12,904 nt of DNA from an uncultured Clostridia bacterium (GCA_947177495.1 CAMWUS010000020.1:1-12904), one strand, 5' to 3'; counted from the first letter of the stretch, positions 1 through 7,784 are shown. Program-made: numbers and translations. Notes: generated by a model not told the origin, from the sequence alone.

Positions 1-317
1 TAGGCGAACTGCTCACGGGCAATTTGGGCATTACCGCTTTGGGCGGACCGATTACGACCATTACGATGACTTCGCAGGTCGCCTCGCAAAGTTTCCGTAG
101 CTTTTTGGAAATAGCAAGCTTTATCGGCGTCAATTTGGCGGTGTTTAACCTGCTTCCCATTCCCGCGCTTGACGGTAGCAAAGTGGTGTTTACCGTTATC
201 GAGTGGGTGCGCGGAAAGCCCATCAGCCGCAAAGTGGAAGCCATCATTCATGCCGTGGGGTTTGTTTTATTGCTTGGTTTCGCAGTGTTGGTTGATATTT
301 TGCAATTCGTCATTTAA
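1..317 (+). CDS. rseP: RIP metalloprotease RseP/RasP-type site-2 protease, C-terminal fragment
   Basis: This is the C-terminal part of a membrane-embedded zinc metalloprotease of the M50 (site-2 protease) family. Such enzymes cleave membrane-anchored anti-sigma factors or remnant signal peptides within the bilayer. The reading frame is open to the left edge (first full codon at position 3) and reads GELLTGNLGITALGGPI, matching the region after the PDZ domain. The family's second hallmark, NLLPIPALDGSK, follows at about 160-195; its Asp is a metal ligand in the family. The last ~25 residues form the final hydrophobic helix, ending IleGlnPheValIle before TAA. The HExxH active-site helix and PDZ domain lie outside the window. 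An internal TTG at 24 could be called as a start but is not the real one. In related genomes this gene often follows dxr, which cannot be checked here. Confidence 0.92.
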   Translation, partial: GELLTGNLGITALGGPITTITMTSQVASQSFRSFLEIASFIGVNLAVFNLLPIPALDGSKVVFTVIEWVRGKPISRKVEAIIHAVGFVLLLGFAVLVDILQFVI

Positions 318-330
318 GGATAACGTATAA

Positions 331-366
331 AAAGCTCTTGGGTTGATTCCCCAAGAGCTTTTTTAT
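331..366. terminator. Bidirectional intrinsic terminator between rseP and the ABC exporter
   Basis: A perfect 12-bp stem (AAAGCTCTTGGG at 331-342, CCCAAGAGCTTT at 350-361) has a 7-base loop. It is followed by a T run on the plus strand and, in reverse, by the A run at 328-333. It lies 14 bases after the rseP stop and 12 bases beyond the stop of the converging ABC gene, so it probably serves both. Confidence 0.88.
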
Positions 367-377
367 ATCAACGAGTT

Positions 378-2777
378 TTATAAATTTTTAATTGCGTCTA
401 TCGGTTTTAACTTTATTATCTTTCTTAAAGGTATCAGCGCCGCAAGCAATAGCAAACCGAAAGATGATACGATAAGCGTAATAACGGTAACAATATCAAC
501 TCTCAATAACGGTGCGCTCAAAGCAATTGACGCACTGAACAAGTTATTAAAAACAGACGTCGCAACAATGATTGCTACTATGTTAAAGACAAATGTTATC
601 GTCGCTATTAAAAGTGTTTCTATCAAGAATATTTTCATAATATCTCGATTTGTTGCACCAAGCGCAGATAAAATACCTATTTCTTTTTTACGGTTTAGAA
701 TACTGAAAGAAATAAGGTTTATTACAAGCAATAATAAGATTATGGAAAGCAACACGGCAATAGATAGGAATATTATTTTGAAAAGATAAATTTCTTGTTC
801 AAAGCCGTACATAAAATCTGCATATGATATACTATCACCTCTAATAGCTTTTTCCTCGCCGGCATACGTAATATATCCTTGGTGCTTATTCCTGAAATTC
901 ACAAGAAATCTTTGCAGATTGTTAATGCTTGCAACCTTCACAAGAAACTTCTGATAATTTAACGCAAGGTTTATTTTTCTGATTGTGTTTGCACTAGCAG
1001 CAAATTCCGGTATCGTGTCTGAGTTGGATTCTTCGTGGTCTTTATAGGAAAAAACTATCCCCGCAATTTTCAATTCGCCTGCATCGTAAATAAGTTCGCC
1101 GGAGTCATAGTCATATAATTTAAACGAAAAACTCTGACCTATCTGCTGCGGAACGCTTATCACTTCCGTTAAATCGGTGCTCACATAAGACCACTTCGGG
1201 CTTACGTCGAATAATTGTGCATACAGTTTGAAGGAAAGTACAATTTCATTGTCGGCAAGCGTAACCTCGTCCCGTTCTTGTAAACCCTGTTCCGTCAATA
1301 TTTTACCTCCTATCGGTACTATGATAGAAACACTGTCTTTCGCCCAAAACTCTTTTGAATATTTGGTTTTGCCGAATTCAATCGTAACGTCGGGAATTTC
1401 AAAGGCATTTTCATTTGAGGAAGTAATTCTTTTCCCCGCGAAGCTTTCTTTGGCGAAATATTCGGGAAACGCCTCTTGGGACAAAGGGTTGCAGGTCGTT
1501 AGGTCAACCACGCCCGCAACCGTGTACATTGAATCGAAACTGCCCGTATCCATTTTTTTGCCGATGAGAAATTCGGCAGGGTGTTGTTCTTTTATTAACT
1601 TGACGGCTTCTCCGTCAATCTCTATATAACTGTATTTCGAATTGTAAGCTTCTTCCAATCCTGCCGTTGTGAGATAAAAAGAATTATCGTCGAGTTCAAG
1701 TGCCTCTCCTACAAACGACAGCCCGAAATCCAAAATATCCTGTTTGTTTTCGACACAATCGTTTTTAATATAGGTTGAGTTATTTTCTATATAGCTTGCC
1801 GTAGCATTTAACGTATATTGAAAAGGATTGAATTCGTTACCGTATCTTAATTTCCCTTGGGTAAGTATTATGTATTCGACATCGTTATCGGTTACAAACT
1901 TGGCGATGGATTTTTCAGGAGAAAAGCATAGCAGAACCTGCGTCAGTAAAATTGCAAAAATCGTAAAAATCGCAAGCAAGATTACGCTTGTGGTTTTTAT
2001 TTTGCGTTGCAATAGATTGTTTGCTCCCATCTTGAAACAAACGGCATTGGATAAGCTTTTCCTTTGGGGAGAAAAAGCTTGTGCTACTTCTTCGTTTGCG
2101 GGCTGTTCTCCGCTGTCCGAAATAATTCGTCCGTCGGAAATTTCTATAATCCTGTCGCCGTACTTTTCCGCACTTTCTCTATCGTGCGTAACCACAACGA
2201 CCAATTTGGATTTAGACAGGTTTTTAAGAATATTCCATATACTCTCGCCCGTTTCGCTGTCAAGGTTTCCCGTAGGCTCGTCGGCAAGAATCACCCTGCT
2301 GTCTTTTACGATTGCGCGGGCAATGGCAACTCTCTGTTTTTCACCGCCCGAAAGCTCGTCTATTTTCCTTGTAAGGTAATCGGCGGAAAGCCCAACCGAC
2401 TGCAAGGCATTTGTAACTTTGTCCGATATTTCCGTTTCTCTGGAAAGTTTTAATGCAAGAGCGACGTTGCCCGCAACGTCAAAATCATTTAAAAGATTAA
2501 ATTCCTGAAACACAAAGCCGACGTACCGGTTACGGTAATTATCATAATCCGCCTGTTTAAAATCGGCAAAGCTTTGATTTTCTACAAATACTTCCCCGCT
2601 TGTTGCGCTGTCTATTCCGCCTAAAATATTCAGAAGGGTAGATTTCCCGCTTCCGCTTTTACCGAGAATAAAAACAAGACCTCTGTCTTGCATTTCAAAA
2701 TTAACGTCTTTGAGCGCTTCGACCTTTTGTTTGCCCTTGGATATGTAAGTTTTACTGACATTGTTTAACTTTAACAT
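378..2777 (-). CDS. MacB-like ABC transporter: ATPase fused to FtsX-type permease
   Basis: A 799-residue protein combines ATPase and permease in one chain. The ATPase domain (about 1-222) has Walker A GKSGSGKST (39-47), Q-loop Gln91, signature LSGGEKQR (142-149), Walker B VILADEP (162-168), a D-loop and His198. One transmembrane helix follows at about 264-284. A large region of about 380 residues outside the membrane comes next, then three helices (about 668-694, 717-742, 761-784), with the FtsX/MacB motif KEIGILSALGATNRDI between the first two. This is the four-helix MacB topology, not the ten-helix BceB one. The family acts by mechanotransmission to export peptides, toxins or lipoproteins; the substrate here is unknown. 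The gene stands alone, with no membrane-fusion partner or two-component system in view. Start: ATG with AAGGA upstream. Its coding sequence is visibly more AT-rich than dnaA or mnmG, which may reflect transfer or a different expression class. Confidence 0.88.
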   Translation of the reverse strand: MLKLNNVSKTYISKGKQKVEALKDVNFEMQDRGLVFILGKSGSGKSTLLNILGGIDSATSGEVFVENQSFADFKQADYDNYRNRYVGFVFQEFNLLNDFDVAGNVALALKLSRETEISDKVTNALQSVGLSADYLTRKIDELSGGEKQRVAIARAIVKDSRVILADEPTGNLDSETGESIWNILKNLSKSKLVVVVTHDRESAEKYGDRIIEISDGRIISDSGEQPANEEVAQAFSPQRKSLSNAVCFKMGANNLLQRKIKTTSVILLAIFTIFAILLTQVLLCFSPEKSIAKFVTDNDVEYIILTQGKLRYGNEFNPFQYTLNATASYIENNSTYIKNDCVENKQDILDFGLSFVGEALELDDNSFYLTTAGLEEAYNSKYSYIEIDGEAVKLIKEQHPAEFLIGKKMDTGSFDSMYTVAGVVDLTTCNPLSQEAFPEYFAKESFAGKRITSSNENAFEIPDVTIEFGKTKYSKEFWAKDSVSIIVPIGGKILTEQGLQERDEVTLADNEIVLSFKLYAQLFDVSPKWSYVSTDLTEVISVPQQIGQSFSFKLYDYDSGELIYDAGELKIAGIVFSYKDHEESNSDTIPEFAASANTIRKINLALNYQKFLVKVASINNLQRFLVNFRNKHQGYITYAGEEKAIRGDSISYADFMYGFEQEIYLFKIIFLSIAVLLSIILLLLVINLISFSILNRKKEIGILSALGATNRDIMKIFLIETLLIATITFVFNIVAIIVATSVFNNLFSASIALSAPLLRVDIVTVITLIVSSFGLLLLAALIPLRKIIKLKPIDAIKNL

Positions 2778-2822
2778 CTTTTTCGTCCTTGTAATTTAAC
2801 CCTACATACGGTTTCTACCAAA

Positions 2823-2851
2823 ATTATAACAAAGAACAGATGGTTTTTCAA
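2823..2851 (-). promoter_or_regulatory. Sigma-A-type promoter of the ABC exporter gene
   Basis: On the minus strand, TTGAAA (2851-2846), a 17-base spacer and TATAAT (2828-2823) give five of six and six of six consensus matches. The predicted transcript starts near 2816, about 40 bases before the ATG. Confidence 0.82.
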
Positions 2852-2900
2852 GTCTTTTAGAAAAAAGTTCTGTAAAAAATCAACTCCCGTACTTAACGAA

Positions 2901-2933
2901 ATAAAAAAGGAGCAACGTTATGCTGCTCCTTTT
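2901..2933 (-). terminator. Intrinsic terminator of the thiT unit
   Basis: The stem AAAAGGAGCA (2905-2914) pairs with TGCTCCTTTT (2924-2933) around a 9-base loop. On the minus strand it is followed by a T run (complement of the A run at 2903-2908). It lies just after the thiT stop and before the ABC promoter. A T run at 2936-2942 means it could also work in the other direction. Confidence 0.82.
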
Positions 2934-2940
2934 GGTTTTT

Positions 2941-4149
2941 TTATTCCGCAGGTTCGGCGGGTTCGGGTTCGGTGGCGGGCTTTTCCGTTTTGGGGTGGAA
3001 GCGGCGCGCCTGTTTTACGATAGACGGCGAGCTAAACACCAACACGCCCACGACGATTACGATTGCAATATCCACGAACACGAAGGAATTGTACAGCGAG
3101 CTATATGCCCAAACGTTGTCGAGCGTGGCGTATTCCGAGAACGCGAACACGCCCGAAAATACGTGCGCGGCAAAGCGCAGAACGCTTGCAACGACTGCGC
3201 CGAGCGCGAATTGTACTTGCGGAAGCCGTTCGAGTTTTTTCATTCGTGCGAACATTCCCGAAAGCCCGATTGCCGCAAACGCGACGGGGTAGTCGAGTAG
3301 GAATTGCGCGGGGTGAATGATCCAAGGATCCTGCACCGCCTGCAAAATGCCGTAAATAAGTCCCGCGAACACGCCCTTGCGCACGCCGAACATATACGAA
3401 TACACCATGAGCGGGAGTAGGGAAGCGGGGGTGATAGACCCGCCCTGCGGCATCTCCCACAGGCGCAGGTAGGAGAGCGCGAAGCTCATGGCAATGCACA
3501 CCGCGGCGTAAGAAATACTCTTGCTGTCAAAATCCTTTTTCTCGCCTTTGCCGAAGAAAAAGGCAGCGAGCGCGATTGCCGCAATCAGCCCCGCAGTGGT
3601 GAGATAGAGCGCGAGGTTGTTTACGCTTTCATCGGAAACGCCGTTGTTGCTTGCCGCGTCGCCCGAGGTAAAGTAAATAATCAGGCAAACGAGCATGGCG
3701 ACGACCGCCGCACAGATACAGGACACTGACACGATCGCCGTGATTTTTTTCGTCTTTTGAGAAAAGAGCGTGCCCACATACATAGCGGCAATGCCCAATA
3801 CGATGCTTACAGCAAGCACGATAGCGGGCACGAGCACGATGGGGAAGATCGCGCCGCTTTCCTGCATATCGAGGAATTCGAGTGCGAGCATGGTAACGAT
3901 GACGCTACCCGCAAATCCGACGGTAATTGTGACGGCAGTTTTCACGTAAGATGAAAGCTTATCCGCCCGCTTGAACCGTACGAACAGTCCGACGGCAAGG
4001 AGCACGGCGACGAGCGCGAGGGCGCACCAAAGGAATACCCAAGACAGGGAATCTTTGGCAAACGACGTCCAAATATCGGGATAGTCGTAGTGTTTCCCTG
4101 CTTCGTCTTTCCAATAATCGGTATACGCCGAAAGGAGAGAGAGTGACAT
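2941..4149 (-). CDS. thiT: ThiT thiamine ECF-transporter S-component with N-terminal membrane extension
   Basis: A 402-residue membrane protein. Residues about 210-375 match ThiT (YuaJ family), the substrate-binding subunit of an ECF transporter that takes up thiamine with a shared EcfA/EcfA'/EcfT module. Visible hallmarks are WEMPQGGSITPASLLPL (231-247), GLIYGILQ (263-270), HPAQFLLDYP (279-288), a conserved-looking RFAAHVFSG segment (325-333) and SLYNS (351-355), all in the thiamine-pocket region of the family. A typical ThiT has about 190-200 residues. This one has about 200 extra at the N-terminus with roughly five more hydrophobic helices (about 36-57, 71-92, 101-128, 137-160, 178-199), and a charged Pro/Glu-rich tail. 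Start: ATG with GGAGG seven bases upstream. A TPP riboswitch sits directly upstream, supporting thiamine as substrate. The ECF energizing genes are not nearby, as expected for a group II ECF system. Confidence 0.9.
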   Translation of the reverse strand: MSLSLLSAYTDYWKDEAGKHYDYPDIWTSFAKDSLSWVFLWCALALVAVLLAVGLFVRFKRADKLSSYVKTAVTITVGFAGSVIVTMLALEFLDMQESGAIFPIVLVPAIVLAVSIVLGIAAMYVGTLFSQKTKKITAIVSVSCICAAVVAMLVCLIIYFTSGDAASNNGVSDESVNNLALYLTTAGLIAAIALAAFFFGKGEKKDFDSKSISYAAVCIAMSFALSYLRLWEMPQGGSITPASLLPLMVYSYMFGVRKGVFAGLIYGILQAVQDPWIIHPAQFLLDYPVAFAAIGLSGMFARMKKLERLPQVQFALGAVVASVLRFAAHVFSGVFAFSEYATLDNVWAYSSLYNSFVFVDIAIVIVVGVLVFSSPSIVKQARRFHPKTEKPATEPEPAEPAE

Positions 4150-4194
4150 AAAAATACCTCCGAGAAATTTTTTCGCACCCGTCCCTTCGGAAAT

Positions 4195-4222
4195 TAAAAA
4201 ACCCGCATTAAAAAATGCGGGT
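4195..4222 (-). terminator. Riboswitch-controlled terminator upstream of thiT
   Basis: A perfect 9-bp stem (ACCCGCATT on the minus strand at 4222-4214, AATGCGGGT at 4209-4201) has a four-T loop and is followed by a T run (complement of 4196-4201). It begins four bases after the aptamer's P1 stem and precedes the ribosome binding site. It is therefore the natural off-switch when TPP is bound. Confidence 0.85.
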
Positions 4223-4225
4223 GAT

Positions 4226-4318
4226 TATCCTTCGAAAATCCTGTACTTTCGTTCAAGTATTACCTTGTCCGATTCAAATGGTATTATCTCAGCCTTTATG
4301 GGGCACCCACGACGGATA
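4226..4318 (-). promoter_or_regulatory. TPP riboswitch (THI element) controlling thiT
   Basis: The minus strand shows the THI-box order: a GGGTGCC segment, GGCTGAGA (the CTGAGA core is the complement of 4287-4292), an ACC strand, then a GGTAATAC...GAACGAAAG...AGGA arm. A closing P1 stem pairs TATCCGTCG (4318-4310) with CGAAGGATA (4234-4226), with one internal mismatch. The TAAT-containing arm is somewhat divergent from the usual GCCAGCG form. The downstream terminator and thiT gene make the assignment strong. Expected behaviour: TPP binding stabilises P1, lets the terminator form and stops transport synthesis. Confidence 0.88.
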
Positions 4319-4331
4319 TGAAATTATAAAT

Positions 4332-4360
4332 ATTATATTGCTTTTTTCTAGGAATGTCAA
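4332..4360 (-). promoter_or_regulatory. Consensus sigma-A promoter of the thiT riboswitch transcript
   Basis: The minus strand carries TTGACA (4360-4355), exactly 17 bases, and TATAAT (4337-4332), a perfect match to consensus. Transcription should start near 4325, just before the aptamer's P1 stem. A strong constitutive promoter fits control by the riboswitch. Confidence 0.9.
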
Positions 4361-4380
4361 TGATTTTTGCGAAAATCGTT

Positions 4381-4422
4381 GCTGCAAATTTTCACATATG
4401 TGTCAAAGTTTGAATTTGCAGC
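4381..4422. repeat. Inverted repeat between mnmG and the thiT promoter
   Basis: GCTGCAAATT (4381-4390) is perfectly complementary to AATTTGCAGC (4413-4422). The 22-base loop contains the perfect palindrome CACATATGTG (4393-4402). It lies 55 bases after the mnmG stop and 20 bases upstream of the thiT -35 box. There is no clear T run in the mnmG direction, so it is either a weak mnmG 3' structure or a protein-binding dyad. The rest of the 4361-4477 gap shows one more dyad, at 4358-4381. Confidence 0.6.
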
Positions 4423-4477
4423 GTTTTGCGCGGTTACACCTTTTATATGGCGTTTCCCGCATATGTTTTTGCGTTGG

Positions 4478-6343
4478 TTATTTCTTTAAACTCAAATACA
4501 CCATTAACACGGCGACGTCGGCGGGGTTTACGCCGGGAATGCGCTCCGCTTGTCCCAAATCGCGGGGACGGACGCGGGCGAGTTTTTCGCGCGCTTCCAA
4601 CCGAAGTCCCTCTATCTTTTCGTAGTCGATATCGGGCGGGAGGAGTTTTTTCTCCGTCTTTTTCGCGCGGGCAATCTGTTCTTCGCTCCGCTTTAAATAG
4701 CCCGCGTAGCGAATTTCCGTCTCGCAGGAAAGTTTTACGTCGTAGGGAATCTCGTGCAAAATATCAAATGTTTCTTCCAAATCGGAAAGGGAAATGCCGC
4801 GGCGAATTAAATCCGCATAGGTCGTGCCGCTCGTCAAGGGTGCGTCGCCTCGACTGCGTACGAGCGCGTCGGCAGTCGCCTGCGGGGCGCGGGTATCCAA
4901 AAACGCGAGCGTCTCTTCCCGCATCTTTTTGCGGGCGTTGAATTTGGCGTAGCGTTCTTCGGTCACCAATCCGCAGTCGTACCCGATTTGCGTCAAGCGC
5001 AGGTCGGCGTTGTCTTGCCGTAAGTGCAGGCGGAATTCCGCGCGCGAGGTCATCATGCGGTAGGGCTCGTCCGTGCCTTTGGTAACCAAATCGTCGATGA
5101 GGACGCCGATATATCCTTCGTCCCGCCCCAATACGAGGGGGGGGAGTCCGCGCAGTTTGAGCGAAGCATTCAAGCCCGCAATCAGTCCCTGCGCCGCCGC
5201 TTCCTCGTAGCCGCTTGTGCCGTTAATTTGTCCTGCCGTGTAAAGACTTTCCACCTTTTTAAACTCCAAGGTGGGGAGCACGTCGAGGGTGTCGATACAG
5301 TCGTATTCGATGGCATAGGCGTAGCGGACAAGCTCGCAGTCCTCCAAGCCCTCTACCGTGCGGTACATCTGTTTTTGCAAATCGTGGGGGAGAGAGGTGG
5401 AAAGCCCCTGTACATACACTTCCGTCGTGTCCGCGCCCTCGGGCTCCAAAAAGAGTTGGTGGCGTTCCTTATCTTTAAAACGCACCACTTTGGCCTCGAT
5501 AGAGGGGCAGTAGCGGGGACCCGTAGAGGAGATAAGCCCGTTATAGAGGGGTGCTCTGTTCAAATTGTCTAAAATGAGTTGATGCGTTTCCGCGTTGGTG
5601 TAGGCGAGATAGCAAGGCGTTTGCGCTTCGACCGCGGGAACGCTATCGTTTAAAAAAGAGAAAGGGAACACCCGTTCCCCCGGTTGCGGCTGCAACCGCT
5701 CGAAATGCACCGTGCGCCCGTCGAGGCGAGCGGGCGTCCCCGTTTTAAACCGCCTCACACGGTAGCCGAGCTTGATTAAATTTTCGGTGAGATAGGTCGC
5801 GCCTGCAAATCCGTTGGGACCGCTGTTTTGCACCGTCTCGCCCGTAATCGTTCTCGAATTGAGGTAAACGCCCGTTGCAATGATTGCCGCACGGCAATAA
5901 AAAATACCGCCGTAAACCGTCTTTACGCCGATAACCTTACCGTCTTTTGTTAAAATTTCCGCCGCCTCGCCCTGCACGATGCGCAAGTTCTGCGTGTGTT
6001 CGAGCGTGCGTTTCATTTCGCGGTGATAGGCGTTTTTGTCCGTTTGGGCGCGGAGCGATTGCACCGCCGCGCCTTTCCCCGCGTTGAGCATTCTGTATTG
6101 TAAGGCGCACTTGTCGGCGTTAATTCCCATTTCTCCGCCGAGCGCGTCTATCTCGCGCACCAAGTGTCCTTTCGCCGTTCCGCCGATCGACGGATTGCAC
6201 GGCATAAAACCGATGCTGTCCGCATTCAGCGTTAAAAGCACCGTTTGTTGTCCCGTACGGGCGAGCGCAAGCGCGGCTTCGCAGCCCGCGTGCCCCGCGC
6301 CGATTACGACAGCGTCGTATTGTCCTTCCGAAAATTCCGTCAT
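4478..6343 (-). CDS. mnmG: tRNA uridine-5-carboxymethylaminomethyl(34) synthesis enzyme MnmG
   Basis: A 621-residue FAD-dependent enzyme (GidA) which, with the GTPase MnmE, installs the cmnm5/nm5 group on the wobble uridine of certain tRNAs using methylene-tetrahydrofolate. Visible features are the dinucleotide-binding motif VIGAGHAGCEAA (13-24), the family block GFMPCNPSIGGTAKGHLVREIDALGG (in two halves, 45-57 and 58-70) with Cys49, GPRYCPSIE (275-283) with the second conserved Cys279, and GQINGTSGYEEAAAQGL (371-387). Length matches the usual ~630. The ATG lies one base after the dnaA TAA stop and has no strong Shine-Dalgarno sequence of its own, which suggests translational coupling to dnaA. 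mnmG normally sits with mnmE and rsmG, so being directly downstream of dnaA is unusual. Confidence 0.97.
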   Translation of the reverse strand: MTEFSEGQYDAVVIGAGHAGCEAALALARTGQQTVLLTLNADSIGFMPCNPSIGGTAKGHLVREIDALGGEMGINADKCALQYRMLNAGKGAAVQSLRAQTDKNAYHREMKRTLEHTQNLRIVQGEAAEILTKDGKVIGVKTVYGGIFYCRAAIIATGVYLNSRTITGETVQNSGPNGFAGATYLTENLIKLGYRVRRFKTGTPARLDGRTVHFERLQPQPGERVFPFSFLNDSVPAVEAQTPCYLAYTNAETHQLILDNLNRAPLYNGLISSTGPRYCPSIEAKVVRFKDKERHQLFLEPEGADTTEVYVQGLSTSLPHDLQKQMYRTVEGLEDCELVRYAYAIEYDCIDTLDVLPTLEFKKVESLYTAGQINGTSGYEEAAAQGLIAGLNASLKLRGLPPLVLGRDEGYIGVLIDDLVTKGTDEPYRMMTSRAEFRLHLRQDNADLRLTQIGYDCGLVTEERYAKFNARKKMREETLAFLDTRAPQATADALVRSRGDAPLTSGTTYADLIRRGISLSDLEETFDILHEIPYDVKLSCETEIRYAGYLKRSEEQIARAKKTEKKLLPPDIDYEKIEGLRLEAREKLARVRPRDLGQAERIPGVNPADVAVLMVYLSLKK

Positions 6344-6344
6344 C

Positions 6345-7688
6345 TTATTGCTTCAAAATGGCGCTCTTTACGTCGTTTACGTCCTTGCGCACCGTATCGC
6401 TTACGCGAATGAGCTCGGCGATTTTATCGCGCGCGTAAATAATGGTGGAGTGGTCGCGCCCGCCCATTTCCTTGCCGATAGAGATGAGGGGAAGGGTGAG
6501 CATTTCGCACATGAGGTAAATGCAAACTTGCCGCGCGTGAACGACTTCGTGGCGCTTGTTTTTGCCGAGCAGTTCGTTCTTCGTGAGGGAGAAGTAGGAA
6601 CAGGTCGCGCGCACGATTGCGGCGGGGGTAACTTCCTCCTGCTCTTCGCTGTTGCCGATTGCTTCTTGCAGTGCGGTGGAAGCAAGCTTTAAGGTAATGG
6701 GCTCCTCGTGCAGTTTGCTTGCGAAAATCACCGTGTTAAGTCTTCCTTCCAAGGTGCGCACGTTGTTGTCGGAATTCTTCACGAGGAACGCAAGCACGTC
6801 GTCGGGAATGATATATTTCTTTTCAAGCGCCTTGCGCTTTAAAATCGCCGTCTTCGTTTCCAAATCGGGCGGTTGAATGTCTACGATGAGCCCGCCCTCG
6901 AAACGCGTGCGAAGACGTTCCTCCAAGGTGGTAAGGTCTTTTGCGTGGCAGTCGGAGGAAATAACGATTTGCTTGTGTTGGGAATACAGCTCGTTGAATG
7001 CGTGGAAAAAGGTTTCCTGCACACCGTACTTGCCCGCCCAAAACTGAATGTCGTCGATCAGCAATACGTCTACGTTGCGGTAGCGGTTACGGAAACGGGT
7101 TTCGCCCTCGCGCCCCGAACCTTTCTTTGCATAGAGACTGTCTACGTATTCGTTGAGGAAATTTTCGCTCGTCGTGTACAGCACTTTGAGTGAGGGCTTT
7201 TTCACGGCGATTTCGTTAGCGATTGCCTGCATCAAGTGCGTTTTGCCAAGCCCCGTTCCGCCGTAAATGTAGAGGGGGTTGAAGTTCTCGCCGGGGGCTT
7301 CCGCCACCGACTTTGCCGCACCGAACACGAGCTTATTGGAAGAGCCGACGACGAAAGAATCGAACGTGTAGCGTTTGTCGAGAATGACGGGCATTTCCTC
7401 TACGGCATCGGGTGCTTCGTCGAGCGTGAAGTTTTCGCTTCCCTCAACGATAAGCGCAACGTCGGAAACGCCCACTTCGGCGCCGCGCGCCGCTTCGCGA
7501 AGCTTGTCCAAATGATATTGCGACACCGTATTTGCCACCATGTCGTTATCCGCCTGCAACACGAGTTTGCGGTTGATAACGTCGACGGGTTTCAAGTCGG
7601 AAATAAAGGTGCTGTAAGCAATCGGGGAAATGAGTTTTTCCGCGCGCTCTTTAATTTTGTCCCATAAAAATTCGAGTTGTGTCGTCAT
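6345..7688 (-). CDS. dnaA: Chromosomal replication initiator DnaA
   Basis: A 447-residue AAA+ ATPase that binds DnaA boxes at oriC and opens the origin. Domain I (about 1-80) is followed by a short linker. The AAA+ domain has Walker A GGTGLGKT (143-150), Walker B LLIDDIQF (209-216), the box VII LRTRFEGG (259-266) carrying the arginine finger, and sensor 2 NNVRTLEG (309-315 region). The DNA-binding domain IV has the signature GGRDHSTI (409-416). All key residues appear intact and the length is normal. The ATG at 7688 has GAGGA about seven bases upstream. It is co-oriented with mnmG, with one base between them. The usual downstream neighbour dnaN is absent and recF is divergent. No consensus DnaA boxes are seen in the upstream region, so the origin may lie elsewhere. 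Confidence 0.98.
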   Translation of the reverse strand: MTTQLEFLWDKIKERAEKLISPIAYSTFISDLKPVDVINRKLVLQADNDMVANTVSQYHLDKLREAARGAEVGVSDVALIVEGSENFTLDEAPDAVEEMPVILDKRYTFDSFVVGSSNKLVFGAAKSVAEAPGENFNPLYIYGGTGLGKTHLMQAIANEIAVKKPSLKVLYTTSENFLNEYVDSLYAKKGSGREGETRFRNRYRNVDVLLIDDIQFWAGKYGVQETFFHAFNELYSQHKQIVISSDCHAKDLTTLEERLRTRFEGGLIVDIQPPDLETKTAILKRKALEKKYIIPDDVLAFLVKNSDNNVRTLEGRLNTVIFASKLHEEPITLKLASTALQEAIGNSEEQEEVTPAAIVRATCSYFSLTKNELLGKNKRHEVVHARQVCIYLMCEMLTLPLISIGKEMGGRDHSTIIYARDKIAELIRVSDTVRKDVNDVKSAILKQ

Positions 7689-7705
7689 TTTTTCCTCGTA
7701 AACGC

Positions 7706-7734
7706 TTTCTCTTTCCGTGGTTTTTTGCTATAAT
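7706..7734 (+). promoter_or_regulatory. Probable recF promoter
   Basis: A perfect TATAAT -10 box (7729-7734) lies 17 bases after TTTCTC (7706-7711), a poor -35 box within the shared 15-bp element. The predicted start is near 7741. It lies inside the dnaA leader, so the two leaders overlap in antisense. Confidence 0.6.
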
Positions 7735-7784
7735 AAATGCGCGGCGAACGTGAACTTGCCGCGGACGAAAATCCGTCCGCTTCA

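Noticed and set aside
378..2777. Bacitracin-type BceAB exporter
   Set aside because: BceB has ten helices and a separate ATPase with an adjacent two-component system. Here there are four helices fused to the ATPase and no regulator nearby.
2920..3300. Plus-strand reading frames across thiT
   Set aside because: They are antisense to a well-supported membrane protein gene, are rich in Arg/His/Cys, have no ribosome binding sites and resemble no family. Similar antisense frames across mnmG, dnaA, recF, VanW and the isomerase gene were rejected for the same reasons.
4215..4625. Plus-strand ORF over the riboswitch and mnmG 3' end
   Set aside because: It overlaps the TPP aptamer, the thiT promoter and mnmG coding sequence on the opposite strand; its length is an accident.
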